Notes under the pieces: generated by a model | The model's input: only the letters and a program-made list of their open reading frames with translations | The model's database searches: none | Told to the model about the DNA's origin: nothing | Translations under genes and position numbers: made by a program | Shown: positions 10,572-18,618 of the stretch, piece by piece | Position numbering within the stretch: position 1 is the first letter of the stretch | Layout of the letters: every line of letters begins with the position of its first letter | Assembly: GCF_016125515.1 (NCBI RefSeq) | Contig: NZ_WGLO01000012.1 | Location: 1 to 64,000, forward strand | DNA from: Hyphomonas sp. | GTDB lineage: Bacteria; Pseudomonadota; Alphaproteobacteria; Caulobacterales; Hyphomonadaceae | Direction of reading: 5' to 3' | DNA: 64,000 nucleotides

Positions 10572-11735
10572 ATGAACCTGTCCGATTATGGCATGAGCGC
10601 TGAGCGGGGCTTTCTTTCGAGCTTTGATCCAGCTTCCGTTGCCCTTCCGGCCGAGCTGCAGCCCGTCCGCGAGATGGCCCTGCGCCTGCCCGAATTGATC
10701 CCGACCGGGCGCCTGCGCAGCTTTCTCGAAACCCTGCCCGAACTGGATCTGGCCGATTTCTGCGCGAATGCAGGCGAGCCTGAACGGCGCATCGCGATGC
10801 TGCACTACAGCTTCATGGTACAGGCCTATGTCTGGGGCGAGCCGGAAGCGCCGAACAAGCTGCCCGCCTGTCTTGCCGTTCCAATCTGGCAGATCGGGCA
10901 GGCCATCGGTCAGCCGCCCCTCCTCCCCTATTCCAGCTACACGCTCGAGAACTGGGCGCGCTTCGACGAGAAGGGGCCCATCGACCTGTCGAACATCCAC
11001 ACGATCCAGCACTTCGAAGGCGGTATGGATGAGGCCTGGTTCATTCTCGTCCACGTGGCGATCGAGGCGCGTGCGGGCAAAATGTTGATGGAAGCCACTA
11101 AGCTCGTCGGCGCCGCGAAAGAGGAAGATGCCGCAGAGATTGAACGCGCGCTCGGTGTGATGAGCGCCGTCTGGGATGACGTCAATGCGATCTTCGACCG
11201 GATGCCGGAGCGCTGCGACCCTTACATGTATTTCCACCGCGTGCGCCCGTGGATCCATGGCTGGAAGGACAATCCGGCCCTCGGCGAGGGGTTGGTGTAC
11301 GAGGGGGTCGCGGAAACCGGCGGCAAACCGCAAGCGTTTCGCGGACAGACCGGCTCCCAGTCCTCGATCGTACCGGCCATGGACGCGCTGCTGGGCATCG
11401 GACATGCCGGCGATCCGCTCAGGGCCTTCCTCGACGAGTTGCACGCCTACCGCCCGCCGCTGCACCGGCAGTTCGTCGACGATCTGCGCGCGCAAAGCGT
11501 CGTGCGCGAGGTGGTTCAGAAGCTGGGCAATCGGGCGCTGCGCGAGGTCTACAACGACAATATCCGCAAGCTCGCCCGGTTCCGCACGCGTCACCTTGAG
11601 TATGCGGCGACCTACATCAACCGGCAGGCCTCAACCGCCGCCGGAAACGATCCGGATGTCGGAACAGGTGGCACGCCGTTCATGCGCTACCTGAAGAAGC
11701 ATCGCGACGAAGCCGAAGCGCACCTGCTCGCCTGA
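10572..11735 (+). CDS. indoleamine 2,3-dioxygenase-like heme protein
   Basis: 387 residues with the IDO-superfamily fold. RPPLHRQFVDDL, then FRTRHLEYAATYI with His341, correspond to the proximal-heme histidine region of animal IDO (His346 in human IDO1). GTGGTPFMRYLKKHRDE matches the IDO C-terminal GTGGT loop. IDO opens tryptophan to N-formylkynurenine; bacterial members may use other substrates. The ATG at 10572 follows a GGGGAGGAG ribosome site and starts downstream of a promoter. No other kynurenine-pathway gene is next to it. Cytosolic, no signal peptide. Confidence 0.85.
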   Translation: MNLSDYGMSAERGFLSSFDPASVALPAELQPVREMALRLPELIPTGRLRSFLETLPELDLADFCANAGEPERRIAMLHYSFMVQAYVWGEPEAPNKLPACLAVPIWQIGQAIGQPPLLPYSSYTLENWARFDEKGPIDLSNIHTIQHFEGGMDEAWFILVHVAIEARAGKMLMEATKLVGAAKEEDAAEIERALGVMSAVWDDVNAIFDRMPERCDPYMYFHRVRPWIHGWKDNPALGEGLVYEGVAETGGKPQAFRGQTGSQSSIVPAMDALLGIGHAGDPLRAFLDELHAYRPPLHRQFVDDLRAQSVVREVVQKLGNRALREVYNDNIRKLARFRTRHLEYAATYINRQASTAAGNDPDVGTGGTPFMRYLKKHRDEAEAHLLA

Positions 11736-11742
11736 CGACGGA

Positions 11743-12150
11743 TCAGTCCACGCAGAGCGCATGCTGCAGCCGGCCATCCTCGACGGTCGCGTAGCAGCCG
11801 AAGGGAACGTCGACGACCTGGCAGGCGCCCGTCACGCGCGTGCCGGGCTCCACCACTTCGCCCTCGTAACGGCAGGTGCCCAGGCAATCGGCTTCACCAG
11901 AGCAGGCCTTGCCAGCATCCGGATAGGTCTGCACGCAGTGTTCCCAGCCCAGCATGCCTTCACGGCGGATCGAACCGCCGACGGCCTCGCAGGCGGCGTG
12001 CTCGGCCGGTGTCGCGATCTCTCCGGCAACGTCGATATGCGTGTAGCTGGATTCCGCCGCGCCCGGTTCGGGATCCGGCGTGGCCGGTGCGTGGAACCAG
12101 GCACAGCCCGAGAGCGTGATGGCTGCGAATAACGCGAAAAGGAATTTCAT
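11743..12150 (-). CDS. eight-cysteine lipoprotein, paralogue 1
   Basis: 135 residues. A type II signal peptide with lipobox LSGC puts the lipid anchor on Cys16. The mature domain has eight cysteines in the pattern AAC..HCVQT..KAC..DCLGTCRYEGE..ACQV..FGC..LCVD, which suggests four disulfides in the periplasm. It is closely similar throughout to the neighbouring lipoprotein at 12249-12650, so a tandem duplication is likely. I recognise no named family. It lies 98 bp downstream of its paralogue, with convergent neighbours. Confidence 0.82.
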   Translation of the reverse strand: MKFLFALFAAITLSGCAWFHAPATPDPEPGAAESSYTHIDVAGEIATPAEHAACEAVGGSIRREGMLGWEHCVQTYPDAGKACSGEADCLGTCRYEGEVVEPGTRVTGACQVVDVPFGCYATVEDGRLQHALCVD

Positions 12151-12229
12151 GCAGGACGCCTCCGAGGATTGATGCCGGTTGGGGGAAGGTAATCGTTGCG
12201 CAAGAACGGCTTCAAGCCGTCCATAAGCT

Positions 12230-12258
12230 GTCCACAACGGACTGTGGACTAGTCCACA
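12230..12258. repeat. overlapping perfect palindromes at the end of lipoprotein 2
   Basis: TGTGGACTAGTCCACA (12243-12258) is a perfect 16-bp palindrome spanning the stop codon of the upstream lipoprotein gene. GTCCACA (12230-12236) also pairs with TGTGGAC (12243-12249) around a 6-base loop. The second hairpin falls right after the stop of the minus-strand gene and could act as a weak terminator, but no U-run follows it. Confidence 0.45.
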
Positions 12259-12650
12259 CAAAGCGTGTGCGCGATCTGGCCGTTTTCGACCACCGTTCGG
12301 CAGCCAAAACGGGCGTCGGTTACCTGGCAAGTGCCGGCAACTGGTGTGCCGGGCGCAAGCTCGGCTTCACCCTCGTAGCGGCACTCGCCAAGGCAGTCAC
12401 GATTGCCTGCGCAAGTCTTGCCGGCGTCGGTGAAGGTCTGAACGCAGTTTTCCCGTTGCAGCCGGCCGCTGGCGACGATTTCGCCGCCAACCGCCGTGCA
12501 CGCAGCCCGTTCGGAAGTTGCGGCCATTGCGCCTTCGAACTCAATTCGCTGATAGGCCTCGCCCGGCGCCGACACCTCCCCCTTCCCCGGATGAAACAGT
12601 GAACATGCGGGCAGGGCGACGAGCGCCAGGCAGAAGAGGGCGGTTCTCAT
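12249..12650 (-). CDS. eight-cysteine lipoprotein, paralogue 2
   Basis: 133 residues with lipobox LPAC and lipidated Cys16. The mature domain repeats the eight-cysteine pattern of the downstream paralogue: ENCVQT, AGKTCAG, DCLGECRYEGE, GTCQV, FGC, TLCVD. Its ATG overlaps the stop of the GFA-type gene (ATGA), so it is translationally coupled to the rlmE-GFA operon. Probably an envelope protein stabilised by disulfides; function unknown. Confidence 0.83.
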   Translation of the reverse strand: MRTALFCLALVALPACSLFHPGKGEVSAPGEAYQRIEFEGAMAATSERAACTAVGGEIVASGRLQRENCVQTFTDAGKTCAGNRDCLGECRYEGEAELAPGTPVAGTCQVTDARFGCRTVVENGQIAHTLCVD

Positions 12651-13054
12651 CCGGGAAACCGTTCGAAAGCAGGAACACCCGGCGGGATGTGATGGAAGCT
12701 CGGTGCGTCGGCCGTCTGCATGATGACTTGCGGCTGGCCGAACACGCTTGTGTCATCCAGCGAGCCCACCTTGAGAATGACCGCCTGCGGGAGGGCCGGT
12801 GCGCGGGTCAGGATCGGCGTGCCGCACGTGCCGCAGAATTCGCGCGTCACGGCATGGGGCAGGTCGGCGCGCGTGTAGGATTTCGGCGTGCCCTTCGTGT
12901 AGCGGAAGCCGGCTGCCGGCATGGCCATGAAGTCATTCGCCTGCCCGCCCGTGATGTACTGGCACTCGCGGCAGTGGCACTCCGCTTTCATGATCGGCTC
13001 ACCCTCGGCTTCGTAGCGAAGCTCTTTGCAATAGCATCCACCTTCCAGTTTCAT
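12647..13054 (-). CDS. GFA-domain (Mss4-like fold) zinc protein
   Basis: 135 residues. The zinc-binding cysteines are arranged as in the glutathione-dependent formaldehyde-activating family: GGCYCKELRY, ECHCRECQ and EFCGTCGTP. Most members outside true Gfa are of unknown function and the name should not be read as an activity. It overlaps rlmE upstream and the lipoprotein gene downstream by 4 bp each, so it is the middle gene of a coupled trio. Confidence 0.9.
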   Translation of the reverse strand: MKLEGGCYCKELRYEAEGEPIMKAECHCRECQYITGGQANDFMAMPAAGFRYTKGTPKSYTRADLPHAVTREFCGTCGTPILTRAPALPQAVILKVGSLDDTSVFGQPQVIMQTADAPSFHHIPPGVPAFERFPG

Positions 13055-13764
13055 TTTCTTCCTCCCTTGAAGCCTTTTGCGACGACATAGATTTCTGGGC
13101 TACCTGCCCGGCTGGCTGGCGGCTTGATGTGTTTCACCGTCTGGAAATGGGATTTCAGCGTGACGAGCAAGTCGCGCGTCGTGCCGCCCTGAAAGACCTT
13201 CGAGCAAAAGGCACCGCCCGGTGCGAGATGCGCGATGGCAAAGTCGACGGCGAGTTCGACCAGCGCCACGGTGCGCAGGTGGTCGGTTTGCTTGTGCCCG
13301 GTTGTGTTGGCTGCCATGTCCGACAGGATCAGGTCCGGAGGCCCGCTGAGCGCAGCGAGAACCTTTTCGACATCTGCCGGATCGTTGACGTCTCCCTGGA
13401 AGATCGTTGCGCCATCAATCGGCTCGACCGGAAGAAGGTCGATCCCGACAACCTCGCCCGCGCCCCTGTGCAAGGCGACCTGCATCCAGCCGCCCGGCGC
13501 ACAGCCGAGATCGATCACACGCTGTCCGCGCTTGAGGATGTGCGCCGACTCATCGATTTCGAGCAGCTTGTAGGCCGCCCGCGACCGGTAGCCGGCATCC
13601 ATGGCCTTGCGGACATAGGGATCCTGAAGCTGGCGCTCGATCCACTTCTTCGAGCTCTCGGTGCGGGCGTTGCGCGCAATGACCTTGCGTTCGGTCGTGC
13701 TTCGGCCGGACCCGGGCTTCTCGGTGGTCGGCTTTTTCCAGCGCCGCTTTTCTTCATCCGACAT
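13051..13764 (-). CDS. rlmE: 23S rRNA (uridine-2'-O)-methyltransferase (FtsJ)
   Basis: Methylates U2552 of 23S rRNA in the A-loop. 237 residues. SYRSRAAYKLLEI-like substrate region (here GYRSRAAYKLLEI), SAM motif DLGCAPGGWMQVA, catalytic Asp in LSDMAAN and Lys in SKVFQGG are all present. An extra basic N-terminal tail of about 40 residues precedes the core, common in alphaproteobacteria. The ATG at 13764 has GGAGG upstream. It overlaps the end of the phosphatase gene by 11 bp. Confidence 0.95.
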   Translation of the reverse strand: MSDEEKRRWKKPTTEKPGSGRSTTERKVIARNARTESSKKWIERQLQDPYVRKAMDAGYRSRAAYKLLEIDESAHILKRGQRVIDLGCAPGGWMQVALHRGAGEVVGIDLLPVEPIDGATIFQGDVNDPADVEKVLAALSGPPDLILSDMAANTTGHKQTDHLRTVALVELAVDFAIAHLAPGGAFCSKVFQGGTTRDLLVTLKSHFQTVKHIKPPASRAGSPEIYVVAKGFKGGRK

Positions 13765-14854
13765 CGCCACCTCCGCCGGCTGGTCTGCGCTTCTTCGGGC
13801 GCCTGCGCCGCTGCGGCCGACTCCCATGCATCATGGACAATAGAACGCCTTCGCGCAGTCCGCGATCAGCAACGCGCAGTTTGTGGGCGTCGAACACTTC
13901 CCAGACCGCTTCCATGATCGCGCAGCCAGCCAGCATAAGGGGCGCGCGTTCTTCGCCGATCGTGGGCAGTTTTGCGCGCCCGGTGACTCCCAGATCACGC
14001 AGCAGGGTCATCGTCGCGGCGCCGTCCGCCCGCGTGAGCCAGCTGCCATCCACCCTGTCGCGCCGATAGCGATCGAGCTTCAGGTGAACCCCAGCCAGGC
14101 AGGTGACGGTGCCGGAGGTGCCGATCAGGTAGCCGCCGTCATCGGCGAGCCGCCGGGCAACCGCGGGAAGGCCCTGCCAGCTGCGCACTTCTGTGCGCGC
14201 CCGTTCGAGCATGGCCGGCCAGATGGCGGTCTCGTCAGAGAGGTCGAATGCTTCAGACAGCGTGACCACGCCCACCTTGAGGCTGGTCCAATCGATGATG
14301 GGTGCATCACGCAGGATGCCGGCCAGGCCGCCGGACTGGATCGGCCGGGCGTCAACCAGCGACAGCTCTGTCGAGCCGCCGCCGACATCCACCACGAGCA
14401 CCGATTTGGTGTCAGCCTCGATCAGATCGTAGCACCCTATGGTCGCAAGTCGGGCTTCCTCCTTGGCGCCGATCACCTTGAAGGTCAGACCCGTTTCTGT
14501 TTGGACGCGGCGGATGAAATCGGCGCCGTTCGAAGCCTTGCGGCAGGCTTCCGTCGCAATGCAGCGCACCCGTCCGACACCATGATGCTTCAGCTTGTTC
14601 CGGATCGCGTGCAGGGCGCTCATGGCCCGCTCCACAGCCGCATCCGAGAGACGGCCGGAGTCGTGCAGGCCTTCGCCCAAACGGGCGATCTGGGAGTAGG
14701 AATCCACGACGCGAAACGACTGCCCGCGGGGCTCCGCGACCAGCAACCGGCAGTTGTTCGTGCCAAGATCGACCGCTGCATAGAGCGGCCGCACCCTTTG
14801 GGAACCGGGCGGGCCACGCCTGCGACCGCCGGTTCCGTCTTTTTTGTCAGCCAT
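13754..14854 (-). CDS. ppx: Ppx/GppA family exopolyphosphatase
   Basis: Hydrolyses polyphosphate or pppGpp terminal phosphates. 366 residues, the short alphaproteobacterial form. ASKHA-fold motifs are visible: AAVDLGTNNCRLLVAE (phosphate 1), TEACRKASNG, and VVDVGGGSTELSLV (phosphate 2). The C-terminus is a basic tail rich in Arg, Pro and Gly. Start taken as MADKKDG at 14854; an ATG ten codons upstream (14884) is possible but lies only 21 bp from the divergent hspQ start. Which substrate is preferred cannot be told. Confidence 0.9.
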   Translation of the reverse strand: MADKKDGTGGRRRGPPGSQRVRPLYAAVDLGTNNCRLLVAEPRGQSFRVVDSYSQIARLGEGLHDSGRLSDAAVERAMSALHAIRNKLKHHGVGRVRCIATEACRKASNGADFIRRVQTETGLTFKVIGAKEEARLATIGCYDLIEADTKSVLVVDVGGGSTELSLVDARPIQSGGLAGILRDAPIIDWTSLKVGVVTLSEAFDLSDETAIWPAMLERARTEVRSWQGLPAVARRLADDGGYLIGTSGTVTCLAGVHLKLDRYRRDRVDGSWLTRADGAATMTLLRDLGVTGRAKLPTIGEERAPLMLAGCAIMEAVWEVFDAHKLRVADRGLREGVLLSMMHGSRPQRRRRPKKRRPAGGGGDVG

Positions 14855-14905
14855 GGTGTGGCCCGAAATCGAAACTTGAGGCATTCTCTACCACAGGAGC
14901 GGACA

Positions 14906-15355
14906 ATGACCAGTCGACGTGGACCCTCATCATGGCTGCGTGCTTGGTTTGGCCGCAAGCCCGCAGCGCCGCGTGAGCCTTTGGTGCTGACGGACCGCAT
15001 CGATGAGCGCTACCGGTATGGCGCGATTTCCAAGCACATCGCCAAATTCCAGATCGGGCAGGTTGTACGGCACCGGATTTTCGCGTTCCGGGGGATTATT
15101 TTCGACGTCGATCCGCAATTCGCCAATACGGACGAATGGTATGAATCGATCCCGGAAGAAGTCCGCCCGCGCAAGGACCAGCCGTTCTACCATCTTTTCG
15201 CCGAGAATGAGCGGACCCATTACATTGCCTATGTGTCCGAACAGAACCTTGTTCCGGACGATTCCGAGCTGCCGCTGAGCCATCCAGACATTCCGGAATG
15301 GTTTGATGTGACCGGACGTGGCACGTACGAGCTGAAAAAGCACTCGACCAACTGA
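14906..15355 (+). CDS. hspQ: heat shock protein HspQ (hemimethylated-oriC-binding YccV family)
   Basis: 149 residues. The HspQ core is FQIGQVVRHRIFAFRGIIFDVDPQFANTDEWY, then QPFYHLFAEN and YIAYVSEQNLVPD. In enterobacteria HspQ is a Lon specificity-enhancing factor and was first seen as a heat-shock protein that affects DnaA. This copy has about 40 extra N-terminal residues. GGAG lies seven bases before the ATG. Divergent from the Ppx gene. Confidence 0.92.
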   Translation: MTSRRGPSSWLRAWFGRKPAAPREPLVLTDRIDERYRYGAISKHIAKFQIGQVVRHRIFAFRGIIFDVDPQFANTDEWYESIPEEVRPRKDQPFYHLFAENERTHYIAYVSEQNLVPDDSELPLSHPDIPEWFDVTGRGTYELKKHSTN

Positions 15356-15378
15356 ACGGCCGGGGCAGGGCCCCTGCC

Positions 15379-15561
15379 CTAGTTCGGAATTCCGTCCGGA
15401 TCGTGCTCTCCGGACAATATGGCGGCTACCTCGTCCCAATGCGCCAGGGCCTCGACGTCGCCCATCGCCGCGACTTCGGCTGCGCGCAGCGTGGCAATGA
15501 CGACGGCATCATCCCCGTATTGCCTGAACAAGGAGGCCGCAACCTGTGCAGCCTGGCTCAT
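15379..15561 (-). CDS. small hypothetical protein coupled to hldE
   Basis: 60 residues, acidic and helical (SQAAQVAASLFRQYGDDAVVIATLRAAEVAAMGDVEALAHW is mostly Ala-rich helix; key features are QYGDDAVVIA and AAEVAAMGD). Its ATG overlaps the hldE stop as ATGA, strong evidence for translation. No signal peptide or membrane segment. I do not recognise the family. Confidence 0.7.
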   Translation of the reverse strand: MSQAAQVAASLFRQYGDDAVVIATLRAAEVAAMGDVEALAHWDEVAAILSGEHDPDGIPN

Positions 15562-17021
15562 GAACCATTCCTCGAGCGGGCAATGGTCGACGTGGTCGAG
15601 TGACCCGGCACAATCGGCACGACCACGACGTCGCCGCCTCGGGCTTCGACAAAATCAGCCCCGACAATGGTGTCCCGCGTGTAGTCGCCGCCTTTGATCA
15701 GGACGTCGGGTTTCAGTGCCGTGATCAGGTTCAGAGGCGTATCTTCCTCGAAGATCACCACGCCATCGACAGACGCGAGCCCGCACAACACCTGCGCGCG
15801 CGACTCCGCATCGTTGATAGGCCGCTGCGGACCCTTGAGGCGTTTGACGGATGTGTCGGAGTTCAGTCCGACGACCAAGCGGTCGCACCGGCTGCGGGAG
15901 TCCTCGAGTACGCGGATGTGGCCGGGATGCAGGATGTCGAAGACCCCATTGGTAAAGCCAATGCGCAGCCCCCCTTCCCGCCAGCGCTCGATCTGCCCCA
16001 CCATCGCATCAACGGAGAGCGTGCCGGCCTTGCCGGACCACTGTTCCAGCGCCGCCGCATCGATCAGTTCGGCGGCGGAGACGGTCGCCGTGCCGGACTT
16101 CCCGACGGCGATGCCGGACGCAAGGATCGCGACCTGGACCGCTTCCTGCAGGTTTGCGCCCGCAACGACCGCCATGGCCAGCGCCGCGAGGCTTGTGTCG
16201 CCGGCGCCGGACACATCGAAAACCTCGCGCGCCTTTCCGCTGACGTGCTCAAGGACCCCGCCTTCGGCTATGCAGGACATACCTTGCGCTGCGCGGGTGA
16301 CGACGATGGACTTGGCGGGCAGCGCTGCCTGAGCGGCTTTGAGGGCCCGTTCCACATCGGGCGTCGAACCGGTGGGCAGGCCGGTTGCGGCCGCCAGCTC
16401 GCTGGCATTCGGTTTCAGGATATCGACCGCGCCGTATCGCGCGAAATCCTTGCCTTTGGGATCGGCAATGACGGGCAGGTTGTGCTGCGCGGCGCCCGTG
16501 AGCACCGCGTTGATAACGGCCTCGGAGAGCAGACCCTTGGCGTAGTCAGAGATCAGGACCGCTGAAACGGTCGGGATCAGGGCGGCAATTTCCGCAATCA
16601 AAGCCCGTTCGCTCTCCGGATCCGGCGATCCAACCTCTTCGGCGTCGAGGCGCAACAGTTGCTGGCCGCCGGCGACCATGCGGGTCTTGAGCGTTGTGGG
16701 ACGGTTCTTGAGGGTCACAAGGTGCGAAGAAATGCCGGTCGAGTGGTCGAGCAGGGCCGCCAGTTCGCGTCCGGCCTCGTCGTCGCCGGCCGCTCCGACA
16801 ATGACGGCTTCGAGGCCGAGGGAAGCGAGGTTCCGGGCCACGTTGGCAGCGCCGCCGGGCATGCTGGCGGCGCGCGACTGGCGAAGGACCGGCACCGGCG
16901 CTTCGGGCGAGATGCGTTCGACCACCCCGTAAACGAATCGGTCGAGCATGACATCGCCGACGCAGAGGACACGCTTGTGTCGCGCCGTTTCAACAATCTG
17001 GCGAAGGCGGGCAGGCTGCAT
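15558..17021 (-). CDS. hldE: bifunctional heptose-7-phosphate kinase / heptose-1-phosphate adenylyltransferase
   Basis: Makes ADP-heptose for the LPS inner core. 487 residues. The N-terminal PfkB-type kinase has GGAANVARNLASLG and the catalytic DVSGAGDTSLAAL. The C-terminal nucleotidyltransferase has TNGVFDILHPGHI with the HxGH site and LIKGGDYT. Both halves are complete, so one protein does both steps. ATG at 17021 chosen because similarity begins at MQPARLRQIVE. A small gene is coupled at its 3' end. Confidence 0.96.
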   Translation of the reverse strand: MQPARLRQIVETARHKRVLCVGDVMLDRFVYGVVERISPEAPVPVLRQSRAASMPGGAANVARNLASLGLEAVIVGAAGDDEAGRELAALLDHSTGISSHLVTLKNRPTTLKTRMVAGGQQLLRLDAEEVGSPDPESERALIAEIAALIPTVSAVLISDYAKGLLSEAVINAVLTGAAQHNLPVIADPKGKDFARYGAVDILKPNASELAAATGLPTGSTPDVERALKAAQAALPAKSIVVTRAAQGMSCIAEGGVLEHVSGKAREVFDVSGAGDTSLAALAMAVVAGANLQEAVQVAILASGIAVGKSGTATVSAAELIDAAALEQWSGKAGTLSVDAMVGQIERWREGGLRIGFTNGVFDILHPGHIRVLEDSRSRCDRLVVGLNSDTSVKRLKGPQRPINDAESRAQVLCGLASVDGVVIFEEDTPLNLITALKPDVLIKGGDYTRDTIVGADFVEARGGDVVVVPIVPGHSTTSTIARSRNGS

Positions 17022-17097
17022 GCGGCGCTCTTTCTGGGCTCGGCCGGGGTATAGCGGGCTGCTGGCGGGGTTGAAAGTCCGGCCGGGCAGGCCGGAT

Positions 17098-17126
17098 TGA
17101 TCCAAAGCCCGTATTGGCTCGTAACA
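17098..17126 (+). promoter_or_regulatory. RpoE-ChrR-type ECF sigma promoter upstream of phrB
   Basis: TGATCC (17098-17103), exactly 18 bp, then TAACA (17122-17126). The Rhodobacter RpoE (ECF11) consensus is TGATCC-N18-TAAGA, so this differs at one base. It lies 35 bp before the phrB ATG. The gene families downstream are those of the singlet-oxygen regulon, which supports the call. The sigma factor itself is not in the window. Confidence 0.65.
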
Positions 17127-17160
17127 AACGAAACCCGATGACAGGATTCGGCCCCGCTTT

Positions 17161-18618
17161 ATGTCTCTTTCGCCCCCTACCCTCGTCTGGTTCCGCGAAG
17201 ATCTGCGTCTGGCCGACAATCCGGCGCTGGCCGCTGCGGCGAAGGCCGGCGGCCCTGTTGCATGCGTCTATATCCGCGAAACGGGTCTCGCAGGGGCGCG
17301 GGGGATGGGCGGAGCGTCGAAATGGTGGCTCGACAAGAGTTTGAAGGCCCTGGCGGCCGCGCTGGACACCCGAGGCGGCCAGCTGGTGCTACGCACCGGG
17401 CCAGCAGAGGCCGTGATCCGGTCACTCGTAGCCGAAACCGGCGCTAGGTCTGTGGTCTGGAACCGGCGCTATGGCGAACCTGAAAAGAGCCATGACGCCG
17501 ACCTGAAAGCTGTGCTGAAAGCCGACGGCCTGACGGTCCAGAGCTACAATGCGCGCCTGCTGATGGAGCCTTGGGAGCTCAAAACGGGGTCGGGCGGGTA
17601 CTACCGGGTATTCACCCCGTTCTGGCGCGCCTTGCGCGCGAACTACGCTCCCGCCCCTGCTCTGCCCGCGCCCGCGCGGTTGGAGACGATCAAGGTCGAA
17701 AGCGAAGCTTTGGACCACTGGCGGCTGCATCCCGCAGCGCCGGACTGGTCCTCCGGCTTTGCAGAAAACTGGACGCCGGGCGAGGCAGGCGCACAAGCGC
17801 GGCTTAAGGCTTTTCTTGCGGGACCGGTCAACGGTTACGCTGAGACCCGCAACCGGCCCGACATTGCCGCTTCGACGTCGCGGCTCTCTCCCTATCTCCG
17901 TTTCGGCGAAATCGGTCCGGCGCAGATCTGGCGGGCAGTCACTGCGGGTGTCGAAGCCGGCCGCATCGATGAGCGGAGTGCAGAGGTCTTCCTGTCGGAG
18001 ATCGCGTGGCGGGAATTCTCGCACGTCCTTCTGAACTTCAATCCAGATCTGGCGCGCGCAAACTACAATCCGAGTTTCGACCGGATGCCCTGGCGCAAGG
18101 ACCCGGAGGGCTTGCGCGCCTGGCAAAGGGGATTGACCGGTTATCCGATGGTCGACGCCGGCATGCGTGAGCTTTGGCACACGGGCTGGATGCATAACCG
18201 TGTACGGATGATCGTTGCTTCGTTCCTGACGAAGCACCTTCTGCTGCCCTGGCAGGCCGGTGAGGACTGGTTCTGGGATACGTTGCTGGACGCGGACCCG
18301 GCAGCGAACGCGGCGAGCTGGCAGTGGACGGCAGGCAGCGGCGCAGACGCAGCGCCATATTTCCGCGTGTTCAATCCGATCACGCAAGGCAGCAAGTTCG
18401 ATGAAACCGGCGCATACGTGCGAAAGTGGTGCCCCGAACTGCGCAAGATGCCGGACAAGTTCCTCCATTCGCCGTTTGACGCACCAGACGCGATTCGGAA
18501 GGCTGCGGGCGTGACACTCGGAAAGAATTATCCGAGACCGGTTGTGGATCACAGTTCAGCGCGCGAACGCGCGCTCGATGCTTATAATAAAACTAAAGAG
18601 GAGCAGGCGGCGGAATGA
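17161..18618 (+). CDS. phrB: class I cyclobutane pyrimidine-dimer DNA photolyase
   Basis: Repairs UV pyrimidine dimers with light, using FADH- and an antenna cofactor. 485 residues. The Rossmann antenna domain opens TLVWFREDLRLADNPAL. The FAD domain shows TSRLSPYLRFGEIG, GYPMVDAGMRELWHTGWMHNRVRM and WQWTAGSGADAAPYFRVFNP, all canonical for class I enzymes. The stop overlaps the next ATG (ATGA). First gene of a four-gene stress operon. Confidence 0.95.
   Translation: MSLSPPTLVWFREDLRLADNPALAAAAKAGGPVACVYIRETGLAGARGMGGASKWWLDKSLKALAAALDTRGGQLVLRTGPAEAVIRSLVAETGARSVVWNRRYGEPEKSHDADLKAVLKADGLTVQSYNARLLMEPWELKTGSGGYYRVFTPFWRALRANYAPAPALPAPARLETIKVESEALDHWRLHPAAPDWSSGFAENWTPGEAGAQARLKAFLAGPVNGYAETRNRPDIAASTSRLSPYLRFGEIGPAQIWRAVTAGVEAGRIDERSAEVFLSEIAWREFSHVLLNFNPDLARANYNPSFDRMPWRKDPEGLRAWQRGLTGYPMVDAGMRELWHTGWMHNRVRMIVASFLTKHLLLPWQAGEDWFWDTLLDADPAANAASWQWTAGSGADAAPYFRVFNPITQGSKFDETGAYVRKWCPELRKMPDKFLHSPFDAPDAIRKAAGVTLGKNYPRPVVDHSSARERALDAYNKTKEEQAAE

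Noticed and set aside
12221-12258. TGTCCACA/TGTGGAC words as DnaA boxes or an origin
   Set aside because: They differ from TTATCCACA at key positions, are explained by palindromes, and lie at the end of a lipoprotein gene without AT-rich DNA.
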